Both the position numbers and the translations under genes were made by a program. A stretch of DNA of 64,000 nucleotides from Terriglobia bacterium (GTDB taxonomy: Bacteria; Acidobacteriota; Terriglobia; Terriglobales; Acidobacteriaceae), in contig JAIQFO010000024.1 in assembly GCA_020073215.1 (NCBI GenBank), positions 1 through 64,000 of the forward strand, in the 5' to 3' direction. The notes beneath the pieces are model-generated. The model was not told the origin of the DNA. It did not search any database and worked only from the letters and a program-made list of their open reading frames with translations. The stretch's first letter is position 1. Each line of letters begins with the position of its first letter. This document shows positions 26,456 to 36,500 of the stretch, piece after piece.

Positions 26456-27573
26456 GGTCGCCTCCCCTCCTCCACCTGGGCGATGCCGTAGTAGCGAAAT
26501 ACCTCGACGCGCCGGTTAAACGAATCCACCACGTAAATCCGATCCTGCTTGTCGATTTGCAGCCCCGTCGGCAGTTGAAACTCGCCACTCCCCGTTCCCC
26601 TCTGCCCGAAGTAGTACAGCAACCGTCCTTCCCGGTCGAATACCTGCACCATCCCCCACTGTCCGTCAACCACATACAAATGGCCTTCGGAATCGAACCC
26701 AATCCCTTTCGGACGGAACATCCATCCGGCTCCGTCTCCTGGCTTGCCGATCGCGTAACGGAATGCACCCGAGCGGTCGAACACCTGCACCCGAAAATTC
26801 ATCGCGTCGACCACCACCAGGTCCGAACCATTCAGCCGCAGTTCGGTCGGGTAATTGAACTCGCCCGTTTCCGTACCCGTTTTTCCCATCGTCTGCAGTA
26901 CGCTGCCCTGCATGTCCATCATGAAGATCTTGTTCCGCAGCGTGTCCGTGACATAGATGCGTTGTGCCGCTGAATCCACCGCGATTCCCGTGGGCCGCTT
27001 GAAATATCCCTCGCCCCCTTTCAGACTGCCGATCGCGCGCCGATACTTCCCGTTCGCATCGAACACGAACACCTTGCCCGTCTGCGAATCGGTCACGTAG
27101 ATATTGTCTTGCGCGTCGACCGCCACGCACTGCGGCGTCAGCATCGGATCCTTGCGCGCGTCGCGTCGCGTAATGAACTTGTATTTCTGCTGGGTGAAAT
27201 CGAAGATGTGAACTCCAGCCGCGCCCACGTCGGTGATAATGATGCGGCCGCGCGAGTCGGTGGTCACGCTGTACGGACTCACCAGGTAGTGAAAATCCGG
27301 CTGGCCCGCGATCACGTCCACCACTCGCGTCCAGAAGCTGCGCTTGGGTTTGACCTCGCGCTCCAGGCTGAAGCTGCGTTCAAAGGAAAGTTTGCGTCCG
27401 CCATCGAGCAGCAGATCCGGGGGCGCCGGGGGAGTGATCGCGTCCTTCGAACGCTTGGAAGCCGCAGCGGGTGTAGCCAGTACAACTGCCAAGCCGGCAA
27501 TGGCCAGTGCCCCGCACAACGTTGATCTGCTCAAGGCTGATTTGCCCCGTGCGCTCAGAAGAAGTCGAACCAT
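26452..27573 (-). CDS. Exported NHL-repeat six-bladed beta-propeller protein
   Basis: 373 residues with a signal peptide (LCGALAIAGLAVVLATPAAA). Six NHL-type repeats are visible, for example PQCVAVDAQDNIYVTDSQTG, RPTGIAVDSAAQRIYVTDTL, RPKGIGFDSEGHLYVVDGQW and LPTGLQIDKQDRIYVVDSFN. NHL proteins commonly sit beside multiheme cytochromes and may scaffold the complex; no catalytic residues are visible. It overlaps the beta-barrel gene by 19 bases and the cytochrome gene by four, so the three are translationally coupled. Confidence 0.85.
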   Translation of the reverse strand: MVRLLLSARGKSALSRSTLCGALAIAGLAVVLATPAAASKRSKDAITPPAPPDLLLDGGRKLSFERSFSLEREVKPKRSFWTRVVDVIAGQPDFHYLVSPYSVTTDSRGRIIITDVGAAGVHIFDFTQQKYKFITRRDARKDPMLTPQCVAVDAQDNIYVTDSQTGKVFVFDANGKYRRAIGSLKGGEGYFKRPTGIAVDSAAQRIYVTDTLRNKIFMMDMQGSVLQTMGKTGTETGEFNYPTELRLNGSDLVVVDAMNFRVQVFDRSGAFRYAIGKPGDGAGWMFRPKGIGFDSEGHLYVVDGQWGMVQVFDREGRLLYYFGQRGTGSGEFQLPTGLQIDKQDRIYVVDSFNRRVEVFRYYGIAQVEEGRRP

Positions 27574-29408
27574 CTGGATATCCCGACAAAATACGACGTG
27601 CTGTTGACGGGCGTGCCGACTGCGCTAATGCCTTGCGTGAACCGAGTATATCCCGCCTGCAGACCGATCCTTCTGAGATGGTACTGCATCTGGGCATTGA
27701 AGATTTCCGTGTTGTTGTGCGAGGCCGTGCTAGCGAGGGTATCGCTGATCGCGCGGCTGAAGCTGCCCGAAACTACCAGCCGCTTCAACGGTTGCACCGA
27801 GGCCCCACCTCCGTAGCTCGTCCCGCTGAAGAGGATGAAATCGGTCAGACCGGGCGTCGGCGTGGGCGTGATGAGGCCCCCCGCCCCCAGCAGTGATACC
27901 CCACTGGACTTACTAAACAGACCGGTGATCGCCACCCTCCGCTTGCTCAGCGAAGTGGAATAGCTCTCGCTGTGGGTACTGGTTCCCTGGGAGTTGCTGA
28001 GGCCGCTGTGGCTTCCGTTGAAAGCCGCCGTCCACGTCAGGCCACCCGGCAAACGGCGATGCAGGTTGGCGCCATAGTTGTAGTAGGAAGTTGTATAAGT
28101 AATCAGCAGGGTCTGCACGTTTTGCGCATAGCTGAACTGTCCCGACGTCTGCCAATGCCCAAAGTTCCGAGAAAAGTTTACGTTGCCGACGAATCCCAGC
28201 GCATTGTTGCCCATCCCGCTGGAACTGTCGATCACCGAAGCGGAGAACGTGAACATGTCGAACAGCCTCCTGCCGTAGCTCACCGTGCCGCTCAGATACT
28301 CTCCCGTGTAGCTCTTCCCGAAGTAATGCTGATCGTAGTATGTGGCTTGGGCGGAGCCGATAAGGAAGTTCGTGAACATATAGCTCACTCCCCCACCCAT
28401 GGTGGACGAATAGGAGCCCGATCCCAAGTTCACTCCTCCCGGTGGTACCGACCCGGTGCTGCTGAGATTCTGGGCCACGTAGCCGGTTAAATTGTTGGTG
28501 AAGGTCTGAGTGACATTGAAGCTCAGCTTCTGCGTGGGGTGAAAATTGGCGTTCGTATTCTCCGTGCTGTCGGTGTAGCTTGAGGTGTTGGCGTTCTGCC
28601 CACCGTTCGACAGGTAATCGCTGCTGGCCGTGGCCCGGTTGTAGCTGGCACTAAACGACCCATGCAGGGGCAGGCTGTGCTGTCCCTGGAAGCCGAAATC
28701 GTGACCGCTTGATTCCTGCGCGGCTTCTTGCTGGCCCGCCAGAAACGCAGGGAACTTGGAGTCCAAATGGTTGTGATCGAAATAACCGGTGAGGCGAAAG
28801 CCGGCAATCTGGTATCCCGAATGCACATTGAACAGGCTCGTGCTGGAATTGGCTTCCTGATCGGTCCCATAGACCGTGCTATGGCCGCTCCCTTGAGAAT
28901 ACCCAACCGACAGCGTTGGCCAGTTGGGAAGCAGTGCGCTCCAGTTGATCCCGAAGCCCTGCCCCTTGCCGTAGGTCGTAAAGCTCGGCTGTCCCGCCAG
29001 GCCTAGTGTCCCGGTGCTGTTGGCGTCGTAGTGGTAACTAAACGAGCCGGGGAAATGGCTGCCGTTGAAGAAGTTCGCCGTACCGTTGACCCCGCTGGCG
29101 CCGGTGATCGATTGATAGTTGGAATCGGCTCGCGACTGATTGTAGTAGGGATGCGCCGTGAACGAAATGAAATTCGGATTGTAGTAAGAGCCGGAGATGT
29201 TTCCGTCCAATCCAAAATTCATCCCGTGGTTGGATTGAGTCTCATCTCCATACGCGCCCTCATATCCGAAAGTGAACAAAGCGCCCGCATTCAACTTGGT
29301 GTTCTCGCCCACCGAGAGCCCCGTTTGCTGCTGGGCAACCGCCAGCTGCGCCATCATCAGAACCGCCAGCCCCATCGCCAGCCCGATGATGCGATTCGCG
29401 CCCTTCAT
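27555..29408 (-). CDS. Large outer-membrane beta-barrel protein (porin-like conduit candidate)
   Basis: 617 residues with a signal peptide (LAMGLAVLMMAQLAVAQ). The mature protein is rich in alternating aromatic/polar strands with Ser/Asn/Gly turns (SGSYYNPNFISFTAHPYYN, FRLTGYFDHNHLDS) and ends in phenylalanine (ISRWFDFF), the usual outer-membrane insertion signal. The size would suit a barrel of about 20-26 strands, comparable to MtrB/PioB-type porins, but I see no definite sequence motif for that family. Coupling to the NHL and 12-heme cytochrome genes suggests it houses the cytochrome across the outer membrane. Confidence 0.78.
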   Translation of the reverse strand: MKGANRIIGLAMGLAVLMMAQLAVAQQQTGLSVGENTKLNAGALFTFGYEGAYGDETQSNHGMNFGLDGNISGSYYNPNFISFTAHPYYNQSRADSNYQSITGASGVNGTANFFNGSHFPGSFSYHYDANSTGTLGLAGQPSFTTYGKGQGFGINWSALLPNWPTLSVGYSQGSGHSTVYGTDQEANSSTSLFNVHSGYQIAGFRLTGYFDHNHLDSKFPAFLAGQQEAAQESSGHDFGFQGQHSLPLHGSFSASYNRATASSDYLSNGGQNANTSSYTDSTENTNANFHPTQKLSFNVTQTFTNNLTGYVAQNLSSTGSVPPGGVNLGSGSYSSTMGGGVSYMFTNFLIGSAQATYYDQHYFGKSYTGEYLSGTVSYGRRLFDMFTFSASVIDSSSGMGNNALGFVGNVNFSRNFGHWQTSGQFSYAQNVQTLLITYTTSYYNYGANLHRRLPGGLTWTAAFNGSHSGLSNSQGTSTHSESYSTSLSKRRVAITGLFSKSSGVSLLGAGGLITPTPTPGLTDFILFSGTSYGGGASVQPLKRLVVSGSFSRAISDTLASTASHNNTEIFNAQMQYHLRRIGLQAGYTRFTQGISAVGTPVNSTSYFVGISRWFDFF

Positions 29409-29705
29409 GCACCTGCTACCCTTCCAGCCAGAGGTTCAAACCCCGGTATCGACCCAGCCTTTAAAGGGCACAACGATTGCCAAAGGGTCCAATCCACGAG
29501 AAGCGGTACATCATTGAAAATAATGGTGTTATTTCGTTGGAACGAGTTGCCGAAACCTCAGAGATTACCAGAGTGCGGGATATCACCCGCTGGGCGAGTT
29601 GAATGACTCAACAGGAAAAAACAGTACCCAGTCACCAGTATCCAACGGCCAGTTCTTGAAACCGGACCCTGGAGTATTGACCACTGGGTGCTGGTAACTA
29701 GGTAC
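29409..29705. other. Gap between PpiC and the beta-barrel gene
   Basis: About 300 bases without a credible gene. The right third holds the stop-spanning word repeat at 29622-29707. The left part contains TTTAAAGGGCACAAC and AT-rich stretches that could hold a promoter for the barrel gene on the minus strand, but I cannot define one. Confidence 0.5.
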
Positions 29706-29707
29706 TT
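29622..29707. repeat. Degenerate word-repeat hairpin at the PpiC stop
   Basis: CAGTACCCAGTCACCAGTAT and the later CCACTGGGTGCTGGTAACTA are imperfect inverted copies, also built from repeated CCAGTA-type words. The right arm runs into the PpiC stop codon at 29706-29708. Confidence 0.6.
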
Positions 29708-30743
29708 ATCCTACTTCAATCTTCGCCTTGGCTCGCAGTTGCTTGGCCAGCCCCGACCGCAGCTTCTCGTACTTGCTTTTCTGCAGTTCCGTCTTCAGAT
29801 CGTTTCTTACTTCTTCCAGGCTCTGTTTCTTGGCTGGGTTGTGCGCATTGAGCCGCACGATCGTGTAAGCCGAATCAATCTGAATCAATCCACTGACCTG
29901 CCCCGGCTGCATGGCCAGGAAGGCTTTGACAACCTGGGGTGGCAACTTGTCGCGGCCCACAACCTTGTGATCGCCCAGATTCACCCGGAAATCGTCTTCT
30001 GAGATCTTTTCCGCCAAGAGTCCAAATTCCTGGTAGCTCTTGGTCGCCTTGGCTTGGCGCAAGGCATCTTCGGCGCGCTTCTGCGCTTCTTTGGCCTGCC
30101 CCGCGGTCGGCTTGAGCGGCGGCATCACCGAAATACTCTGGAAGCTGAACGACTCCCCTTGCAGGTATTTCGCCGGGTTCTTGTCGTAATAGGCCTTCAC
30201 TTCGGCCGGCGATACCGTGGCCTTGTTCTCCACGTCGATCTTCAACAATTGCTCGATCAGCAGTGAGCGCTTGATCTGCTGGCGCAACTTCTGCGCCGAG
30301 CCGTGCATTTCCGCCTGCATGTATTGCTGATATTCGTCCGGACTCTTGAACTGCTTGCGAAATTCCGTCTCCGCGCGATTCAGCTTCTCCGGCGCGATGG
30401 TCAGCTTGCGCCGTACCGCTTCTTGGTACACCAGTTCTTCAAAAATGATCATTTCCAGCGCGCCTTGGCGAATGGCTGCTTCCTGCGCCTTGGGGAATCC
30501 ATTGTGCTGCTGGGCGTAGGGGAAGATGGCGTACATTTCGCGCAGCAGGTCGCGATCGGTGAGCACCACCCCATTCACCCGCGCCACGGGTTTGTCGTTT
30601 GGCTGGTTTGCGGATACTTGTCCGGCCGGCGCCTGACGTGCCGTCGTATTCGCGACCGCCGTCGGCGCATGGGAGGCGACCTGGGCCGATGCCGCCGAGA
30701 GCGCTACCAGAAGAACCGTGCAGATTGAAACTTGGTACTTCAT
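29706..30743 (-). CDS. Periplasmic PpiC/SurA-type peptidyl-prolyl isomerase
   Basis: 345 residues from ATG 30743, chosen because it is preceded by a GAGGA site and followed by a signal peptide (VSICTVLLVALSAASAQ); the longer open frame upstream runs through a terminator. A SurA-like N-domain (PVARVNGVVLTDRDLLREM, then long helices) precedes a parvulin domain (about 190-300: FSFQSISVMPP, FGLLAEKISEDDFRVNLGDH, VVKAFLAMQPGQVSGLIQ). It helps fold outer-membrane or periplasmic proteins. Its place between a four-heme cytochrome and the beta-barrel gene suggests service to the electron-conduit proteins. Confidence 0.88.
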   Translation of the reverse strand: MKYQVSICTVLLVALSAASAQVASHAPTAVANTTARQAPAGQVSANQPNDKPVARVNGVVLTDRDLLREMYAIFPYAQQHNGFPKAQEAAIRQGALEMIIFEELVYQEAVRRKLTIAPEKLNRAETEFRKQFKSPDEYQQYMQAEMHGSAQKLRQQIKRSLLIEQLLKIDVENKATVSPAEVKAYYDKNPAKYLQGESFSFQSISVMPPLKPTAGQAKEAQKRAEDALRQAKATKSYQEFGLLAEKISEDDFRVNLGDHKVVGRDKLPPQVVKAFLAMQPGQVSGLIQIDSAYTIVRLNAHNPAKKQSLEEVRNDLKTELQKSKYEKLRSGLAKQLRAKAKIEVG

Positions 30744-30803
30744 ATTTCCTCGCTTGCCTGAATTCCGGTCGACTGAGAACCGAGAACTGAACTCAAGAAT
30801 CCG

Positions 30804-30833
30804 AAAAAAAAGGGGAGAGAATTTCTCTCCCCC
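30804..30833 (-). terminator. Intrinsic terminator after the four-heme cytochrome gene
   Basis: Read on the minus strand, a GGGGAGAG/CTCTCCCC hairpin is followed by a run of eight T. It lies 20 bases after the cytochrome stop and before the PpiC gene, so the cytochrome can be a separate, probably abundant transcript. Confidence 0.88.
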
Positions 30834-30852
30834 GTTTGTATCACAGTAATTT

Positions 30853-31770
30853 CTACTGGAATACCGTCGTGATGTTGTTGGTGTTGTTGGCCTCGTTCGC
30901 CTCAGCAAAGTGGCACTGACGGCAGAACTGCGTCGTCGAAGGCGCGTTCGTGTTGGAGACGTTGTTGATGTTCGGGTTGTACGGGCCGTTCACGAAGAAG
31001 AAGGTGGCAAAGTATCCAGCGGTATTGCCGGCGATCGGGCTGGCCGTGCTGGACGCGTAAACCGTCATCACGTGCTGGTTGTGGCAGGTCGTGCAGAGCA
31101 CGTACGCCTTGCCACCGGCGGTCACGGCGAAGGGCTGCGACCACTTCCCAGGCGCCAGAGCCGGGTATCCGTAGTTGGCTACGAACTGGGCGTATGGAGT
31201 GCTAGGAGTAACCGACATCTTGGTGCCATCGAACACCAAGCCATTGCCAGTACGGATTGTGGCCGCCTGGCCTACCGGGTGATCGTTCTGGTAGTTGCCG
31301 GCGGTCGAGCCGTCGTTTCCGAGCAGGGTCGGAATCGGGTTGCTGCCGTAGGCGGTATTGGTCAGAAGGCCAATCGTCTGTTCATACGACTTCTTGGCCA
31401 TCATGTTTGTCGGGGTGAGGTTGCCGTCGTGGCAGCTCAGGCAGAGCAGAATGCCGCCAACTTCCTCGCTCCCGGTGGAAATCGTCGAGGGCAGAAGTTC
31501 CGTGAATTCCCCACCGTCGCCGAATGCGATCGTTGCGCCATACAGCGGGCTGGCATCCTGGCCCCACAAGGCATAGCTGCCCGTGTCCGTGCCGGCTTTC
31601 ACCGTATGACCTGAACCGTAGGCACCGCTGTGCGGAGAGTGACAGCCCGCGCAGCCGCGACCGTTGTTGTTGTGGGCGCCGAGGACGTCTACCGGCGACG
31701 ACCAAGTCTGGCCCATCACAAACCCTGCGATTGCCAGAATGAACATTACTACTAACATCGCTCTCTTCAT
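30853..31770 (-). CDS. Exported four-heme c-type cytochrome
   Basis: 305 residues with a signal peptide (LVVMFILAIAGFVMGQ). Heme motifs are CAGCH (residue 40), CLSCH (110), CTTCH (226) and CRQCH (283). The first, CHSPHSG, resembles the doubled-CXXCH motifs of the 12-heme cytochrome downstream, and both share the DVLGAHN/DVLGMHN start of the mature protein, so they are related. Wide heme spacing suggests a mostly beta or loop-rich fold. It probably relays electrons in the periplasm to the conduit. A strong terminator follows. Confidence 0.9.
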   Translation of the reverse strand: MKRAMLVVMFILAIAGFVMGQTWSSPVDVLGAHNNNGRGCAGCHSPHSGAYGSGHTVKAGTDTGSYALWGQDASPLYGATIAFGDGGEFTELLPSTISTGSEEVGGILLCLSCHDGNLTPTNMMAKKSYEQTIGLLTNTAYGSNPIPTLLGNDGSTAGNYQNDHPVGQAATIRTGNGLVFDGTKMSVTPSTPYAQFVANYGYPALAPGKWSQPFAVTAGGKAYVLCTTCHNQHVMTVYASSTASPIAGNTAGYFATFFFVNGPYNPNINNVSNTNAPSTTQFCRQCHFAEANEANNTNNITTVFQ

Positions 31771-32467
31771 AAAATTACGACCTCCATGGATGTGTGCAGC
31801 GTTTCAAAGTCTCAGAGGCTTAGGCCCTGGGCTGCGCTTTGTTCCTACCACTCTCCGCAACCGCCCCTCGACTTTGGTAATGCAACTCGCCGTCCGAAAT
31901 CGACCGCAGCCGCCTGTCCCCAAAAACTCAACGTAAATAACTGATTACACAAACAAAAGTCTTCCCAAATCGGTCCTGCCCCGGTTTGGAGCTGGGCCGC
32001 GAACTGGGGCAAATCACCCATCTGCAAGACCCGGTTGGTCAAATCCCACGGTTGCAAGGCTATAAACAGGCATCAGCGTAAGTGTTGGGAATCACAACAC
32101 TTTCAAGAGACCCAGGCCGGGATGGACGCTGGTGGCTGCCAGACCCCTTGGCACGGGAGGCCGACTGAACAGGACAAAGTGAAAAGGATGTAGTGATAAC
32201 GTTCTGTGTTTGCAGGCTGTGGGAAAAAACAATCGGAGGCGGCAACCGGACACCTCGGGCGCATGAGCGTTAGCATCTTTTCAACCACAAACCCGTCAAC
32301 GACAGACCAGCGTGAACCAGGATTCCTTCCGCAACCTGCATGGCCCGTCTCGAGCGGACGCCGGAACCCAAGCATCAAAGAGAGTACCTTGTGTTTTCCG
32401 CCACTCCGGGCGGCCCGTGCTAAGCTTGGTGAAACAAAACTACATTCCTCAATACTCCGGAGGAGAG
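31771..32467. other. Long divergent intergenic region
   Basis: About 700 bases between the divergent cytochrome and small-barrel genes. Frames in it are short and lack coding character. It should hold promoters for both sides. I looked for a cyclic-di-GMP riboswitch near the cytochrome start and did not find a convincing one. No repeat of the types seen elsewhere is present. Confidence 0.5.
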
Positions 32468-33079
32468 ATGTCGGCCAAGAGTCTCGCAGCTCTAGTCGTG
32501 CCGGTTCTATTTTTTGTTTCCAGCGCGTTGGCACAAGTTAATGACTTTTCCATCACGGCGGGGCGGGCTTTCGTCAGCACGCAGACGGTTCGGAGTACGG
32601 GTTTGCCCGTTCATTTCGGGAACGAGGAAATGTTCGAGTTCAATTACGGTCGCCTGCTCAAGAGCCATACGATTTTCGGACTGTACGCGGAATTGCCCGT
32701 GGCGATCTATCCGCGGATGGACGTGAACTACAACCTCGGAACGACTCCCAAGGACGTTGGAGCTCTGTTCGTGACTCCGTCGTTACGATTGAATTTTTTT
32801 TCCGGCGAGTCTGTTAGCCCGTGGGTTAGCGCAGGCGGTGGATACGGTCGCTTCCGGGTCGCCCCGGTTACACTCTATGAGAATCCGAACCCTGGTTCCG
32901 GCAGCAATACCGGCGTGGTCCAGTTCGGAGCTGGGCTGGATGTGTGGGTGTGGCATAGTTGGGGCGCGCGCCTCGAAGCGCGCGATTTCTACTCGGGAGC
33001 TCCCGCCCTGAACGTTGATACCGGGAGAAGCCGCCAGCACAACTACTACGTGGGTTTGGGCGTCGTCCACCGCTTCTAG
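32468..33079 (+). CDS. Small outer-membrane beta-barrel protein
   Basis: 203 residues from ATG 32468, preceded by GGAGGAG; an upstream in-frame ATG adds 52 residues without a leader. A signal peptide (LVVPVLFFVSSALAQ) is followed by amphipathic strands (FEFNYGRLLKSHTIFGLYAE, SLRLNFFSGESVSPWVSAGG, NYYVGLGVVHRF) ending in phenylalanine. This matches the eight-stranded OmpA/OmpW-like barrels annotated as outer membrane beta-barrel proteins. Function unknown; no OmpA peptidoglycan domain. Confidence 0.78.
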   Translation: MSAKSLAALVVPVLFFVSSALAQVNDFSITAGRAFVSTQTVRSTGLPVHFGNEEMFEFNYGRLLKSHTIFGLYAELPVAIYPRMDVNYNLGTTPKDVGALFVTPSLRLNFFSGESVSPWVSAGGGYGRFRVAPVTLYENPNPGSGSNTGVVQFGAGLDVWVWHSWGARLEARDFYSGAPALNVDTGRSRQHNYYVGLGVVHRF

Positions 33080-33513
33080 GCACGCGTGGGTTCTCGCTCT
33101 CCGGAAGACCGCTAATCAAAGGGGAAAGTCCCGCCTCTCGGCCTGTGGCAGGGTTGCGAGTGGGGGGCCATGCTGGACCGCCCGCCCCGCCCGTGATTCC
33201 CGGTCGAGTACAGCCCCGTCAATTTTTAAAAAACCGCTTGATTTTTGGCGGCCTGTGGTAAGATTCGTCACCAGGTTTTTGGCGCTACGACCCTTCCCCG
33301 TCGCGCCCTCTTCATATCTGTTGGGTATTAAAAAGTGCGGACGCGCTGCCGCCGGTTTCATTCGTGCGGCCGGCAAGCCTTCGCTGTTGGAACTGGGGTA
33401 GAGAAGCATCCTTTGAGAGCTGGAAATACTCGCCGACTCTGGCGCACGCTGCTTGCTCTAACCCAAGGCTCATCGCTATTCGACATTCGCAGTCAAGTGA
33501 AATGAGGGGGACT
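33080..33513 (+). other. 434-base region before the metzincin-like gene
   Basis: No credible gene. A TTGATT (33238) and TAAGAT (33259) pair with a short 15-base spacer could be a promoter, which would give a 5' leader of about 240 bases. An oligo-A/T stretch (TTTTTAAAAAA) lies just before it. I recognise no riboswitch. Confidence 0.35.
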
Positions 33514-36500
33514 ATGCAGAATACGGCTCAAACGCTTCGCAAAGTTTTGTCGGTGTGCCCGCCGGCGCGCGCGACGATGGCATTGGGATTACTGTTGATG
33601 CTCGGATTTGCGCAATCGGGCATGGCGCAAACGGGAACGAACCAGCTCACCATATTCACGAATTATTTTGTGACCGGTGACTATGTCGTCTCAGGCTGGG
33701 TGGAAGGACCTCCCGACTACAGCGGCTTTGCGACGGGCACTATAACCGTTCCCGATCCGGTGCAAGCTCCCTTTCTCCAGACCGGCGTAAAGAGCCAGGT
33801 GCCTGCGGGCGCCGATGTCGTCGCCGCTTTCCTCTACTGGTCCACGGTCGAAGGCGGCAAGAGCACGTTTGCGGGCCAGCAGGGTTTCTTCAATGGCTAT
33901 CCCTTCTCCGGCACTGTGCTCGGAAATCCCAATGCCCCGGTTTCCTGGAGTTCCGGCGGGTGTTCCGGCTCTGCCAACGGGTCGAAAACGATCCGGACCT
34001 ATCGCGCCGACGTGCGGCCCTACCTGCCGCTGGATACCAATCCGTCCTCTTCAACCTTCGGAAGGATCGCCCCCAATACCGCCTACACGGTTCGTCTGGC
34101 GGACAGCGGAAGTAACGGCAACACCGCTCCGTTTGCGCTGGGGGCCACGCTTGTCCTCGTTTATCGCGTTCTGAATGGGAACGCCCCGTTGAATGGCATT
34201 GTGCTGTTTGACGGGATCTATGCGCCGAGCAATGCAGGGCAGACGATAAGCCAGACCCTGTATGGCTTCTACCAGGCGGCCCAAAGCCCCTTTGCGAAGC
34301 TCACCCACATCGTTGCGAATGGTCAGCCCAATAAATCCCAAAACGTATACCTGAACACGCTCTCTGAACCCCTGCCTTCCCTTTACGGCTCGCTGCCGCC
34401 ATTTCCGGGCATGTACGACACGTATGGAAGCGCGTGGGATAACCCGACCTGGGTTCTGACTAGATACCCTGGCTACGTGAATCCTCTGGATGGTCCCTCG
34501 GAAACGACGCAAGTAATTCCGACTCAAAGCAACACCGGATGCGTAAGCTGGGGAGCCATGATTTTGAGCACCACCGTGCAATCGACTGGTGGTGATGGTC
34601 TGCTCGACGTCTGGAAACAGGGATTCGGCGGCGTCCCCGGCTATACGGATGCGGCCAGCAACCAATGGGTTTCGCTGCCCGGTGCTAAATCGACGCAGAA
34701 GGACCTTTTCGTGGAAGTGGACTACGCGAGCAACATGGACGGCAAGGCCGGCAACTACTTGCACTCCCACCTGCCCAAGCAGGACGCTCTTGATAAGGCA
34801 GCTGCAGTGCTCGCGGGACAGGGGATCACTGTGCATTTCGATCTCGGCCCCGGAATCTACGCGGGCGACCCGAACGTTGTCTCCTATCCGGTCACACCGC
34901 CGAACCCGCTTCCGACTGGCACCTTGCCGCCGCAAGCCGGCGCAGGCGGGAACGCCATTTCGGAAAGCGCGCTGGTGTGCACGGATGGGAACCCCGTCGG
35001 AACCCTCTGTGCCTATCCGGGCATCTCCACCATTGGCTGGAAAGGCGGCTTCGTGCTGACTCGGGACACCATCACTCAGCCCACTACCAATCTCCCGCTG
35101 GGGAACTTCCAACCCGGGCGGGGACAAAGCTACCACTACATTCTTGTTGGCCACGCGCTCGGATCATCACGCTCCTTCTGGAGCACCTTGGCGAATGCCC
35201 TGTCGGGTCCCAACCTCAACATCTCAAACCTGGTTTCGATTGCGGTTGCCGGAACCACGAATTCAGGGACAGGAACGGTGACTGTTCAGTCTCCTCCGGG
35301 GCTCGTCAAGCCCGGGGATTGTCCTAACGCTGCGATTCCTGCGTGCAGCGACACAAATTACGACCGCGTGAGCATCAGCGGCGCACTCGGGCAGCAGAAT
35401 CTGAACGGAAATTATCGGTTCAGCAATGCGAGTTCGACGACCTCGAACAGCGTGACCACGACCACGTTTACGATTGCCACTTCCGGCGTGGTGCCCGGCA
35501 CGTACAACTTCACCAACGAGCCGCAGCTCGCCGTGAACTACCTTGGGCCGACGAGCACGTCCGGCCACTCCGATTTCGGCGGTGGAGGAGATTCGGCGCT
35601 GACGTTTGGCCGTTGGGAAGCGGACGATCCGCCTGGTTGCGTGGGTGATCCCTCACAGACTCTGCTCTCCGGGCAGGTTTATTGCAACAACCAGGTGGGC
35701 ACGGTTCAAGTGCAGGAAGGCACGTTGCTGCACGAACTCGGTCATACGTTCACACTTACGCACGGCGGCGCGTACTACGACCCCAACAATCCGACCCTGC
35801 CCCCCACCTACGGGGCGAACTGCAAATCCAACTTCCTGAGCGTGATGAATTACCTGTTCCAGGTTCGCGGCTTCCCCGATGGAGGATTTGATTATTCCGG
35901 ACAGCCTCTGGCGGATCTGTTTGAGGACCAGCTAGACGAGACGCAAGGGATAGGCGCGGCTCCGCATTACACCCGTTGGTATGGGCCGCCCAACGCGCTT
36001 GACAAGCAACTTCAGAACACGGTGGGCGGACGCTACGCCACCATGCACTGCGATGGTACGCCGATCACCGACGGGGCGCAGATGGTCAGAGTTGACGGCA
36101 CCACCCTTGGCTCTCCGATCGACTGGAACAACAATCTCGTGATTGACCCCCCTGGGCCAGTTGCCCCGCAGGACGTGAACTTCGATGGCGTTGCGGAATA
36201 TTCTGCATATCCTCCTCCTCCCCCTCCGAGCCTGCCTCTGCCGCCCAACCCACTCCAGGGGTTCATTGACAAACCGGCCATCGACTTGACCCAAATCGGC
36301 GCCCGTACTGGTGCCGCCGGGTTCTCGGGAGGCGGTGGTGGCTTCCTGACCCAGGGCGGTGGTGGCTTCCTCACGCAAGGCGGTGGCGGCTTCCTGACCC
36401 AAGGGGGTGGAGGCTTCCTGACCCAAGGCGGTGGCGGATTCCTAACCCAAGGTGGCGGCGGCTTCCTAACCCAAGGGGGTGGTGGATTCCTAACCCAAGG

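Noticed and set aside
31700-31860. Possible cyclic-di-GMP (GEMM) riboswitch before the four-heme cytochrome
   Set aside because: A CAGGGC and GAAACGC stretch on the minus strand recalls parts of the motif, but too few bases remain before the start codon and the conserved core cannot be completed.
32147-32165. Sigma-54-like promoter (TGGCACGGGAGG)
   Set aside because: The -24 element looks right but the required GC with T-rich flank at -12 is missing at the proper spacing.
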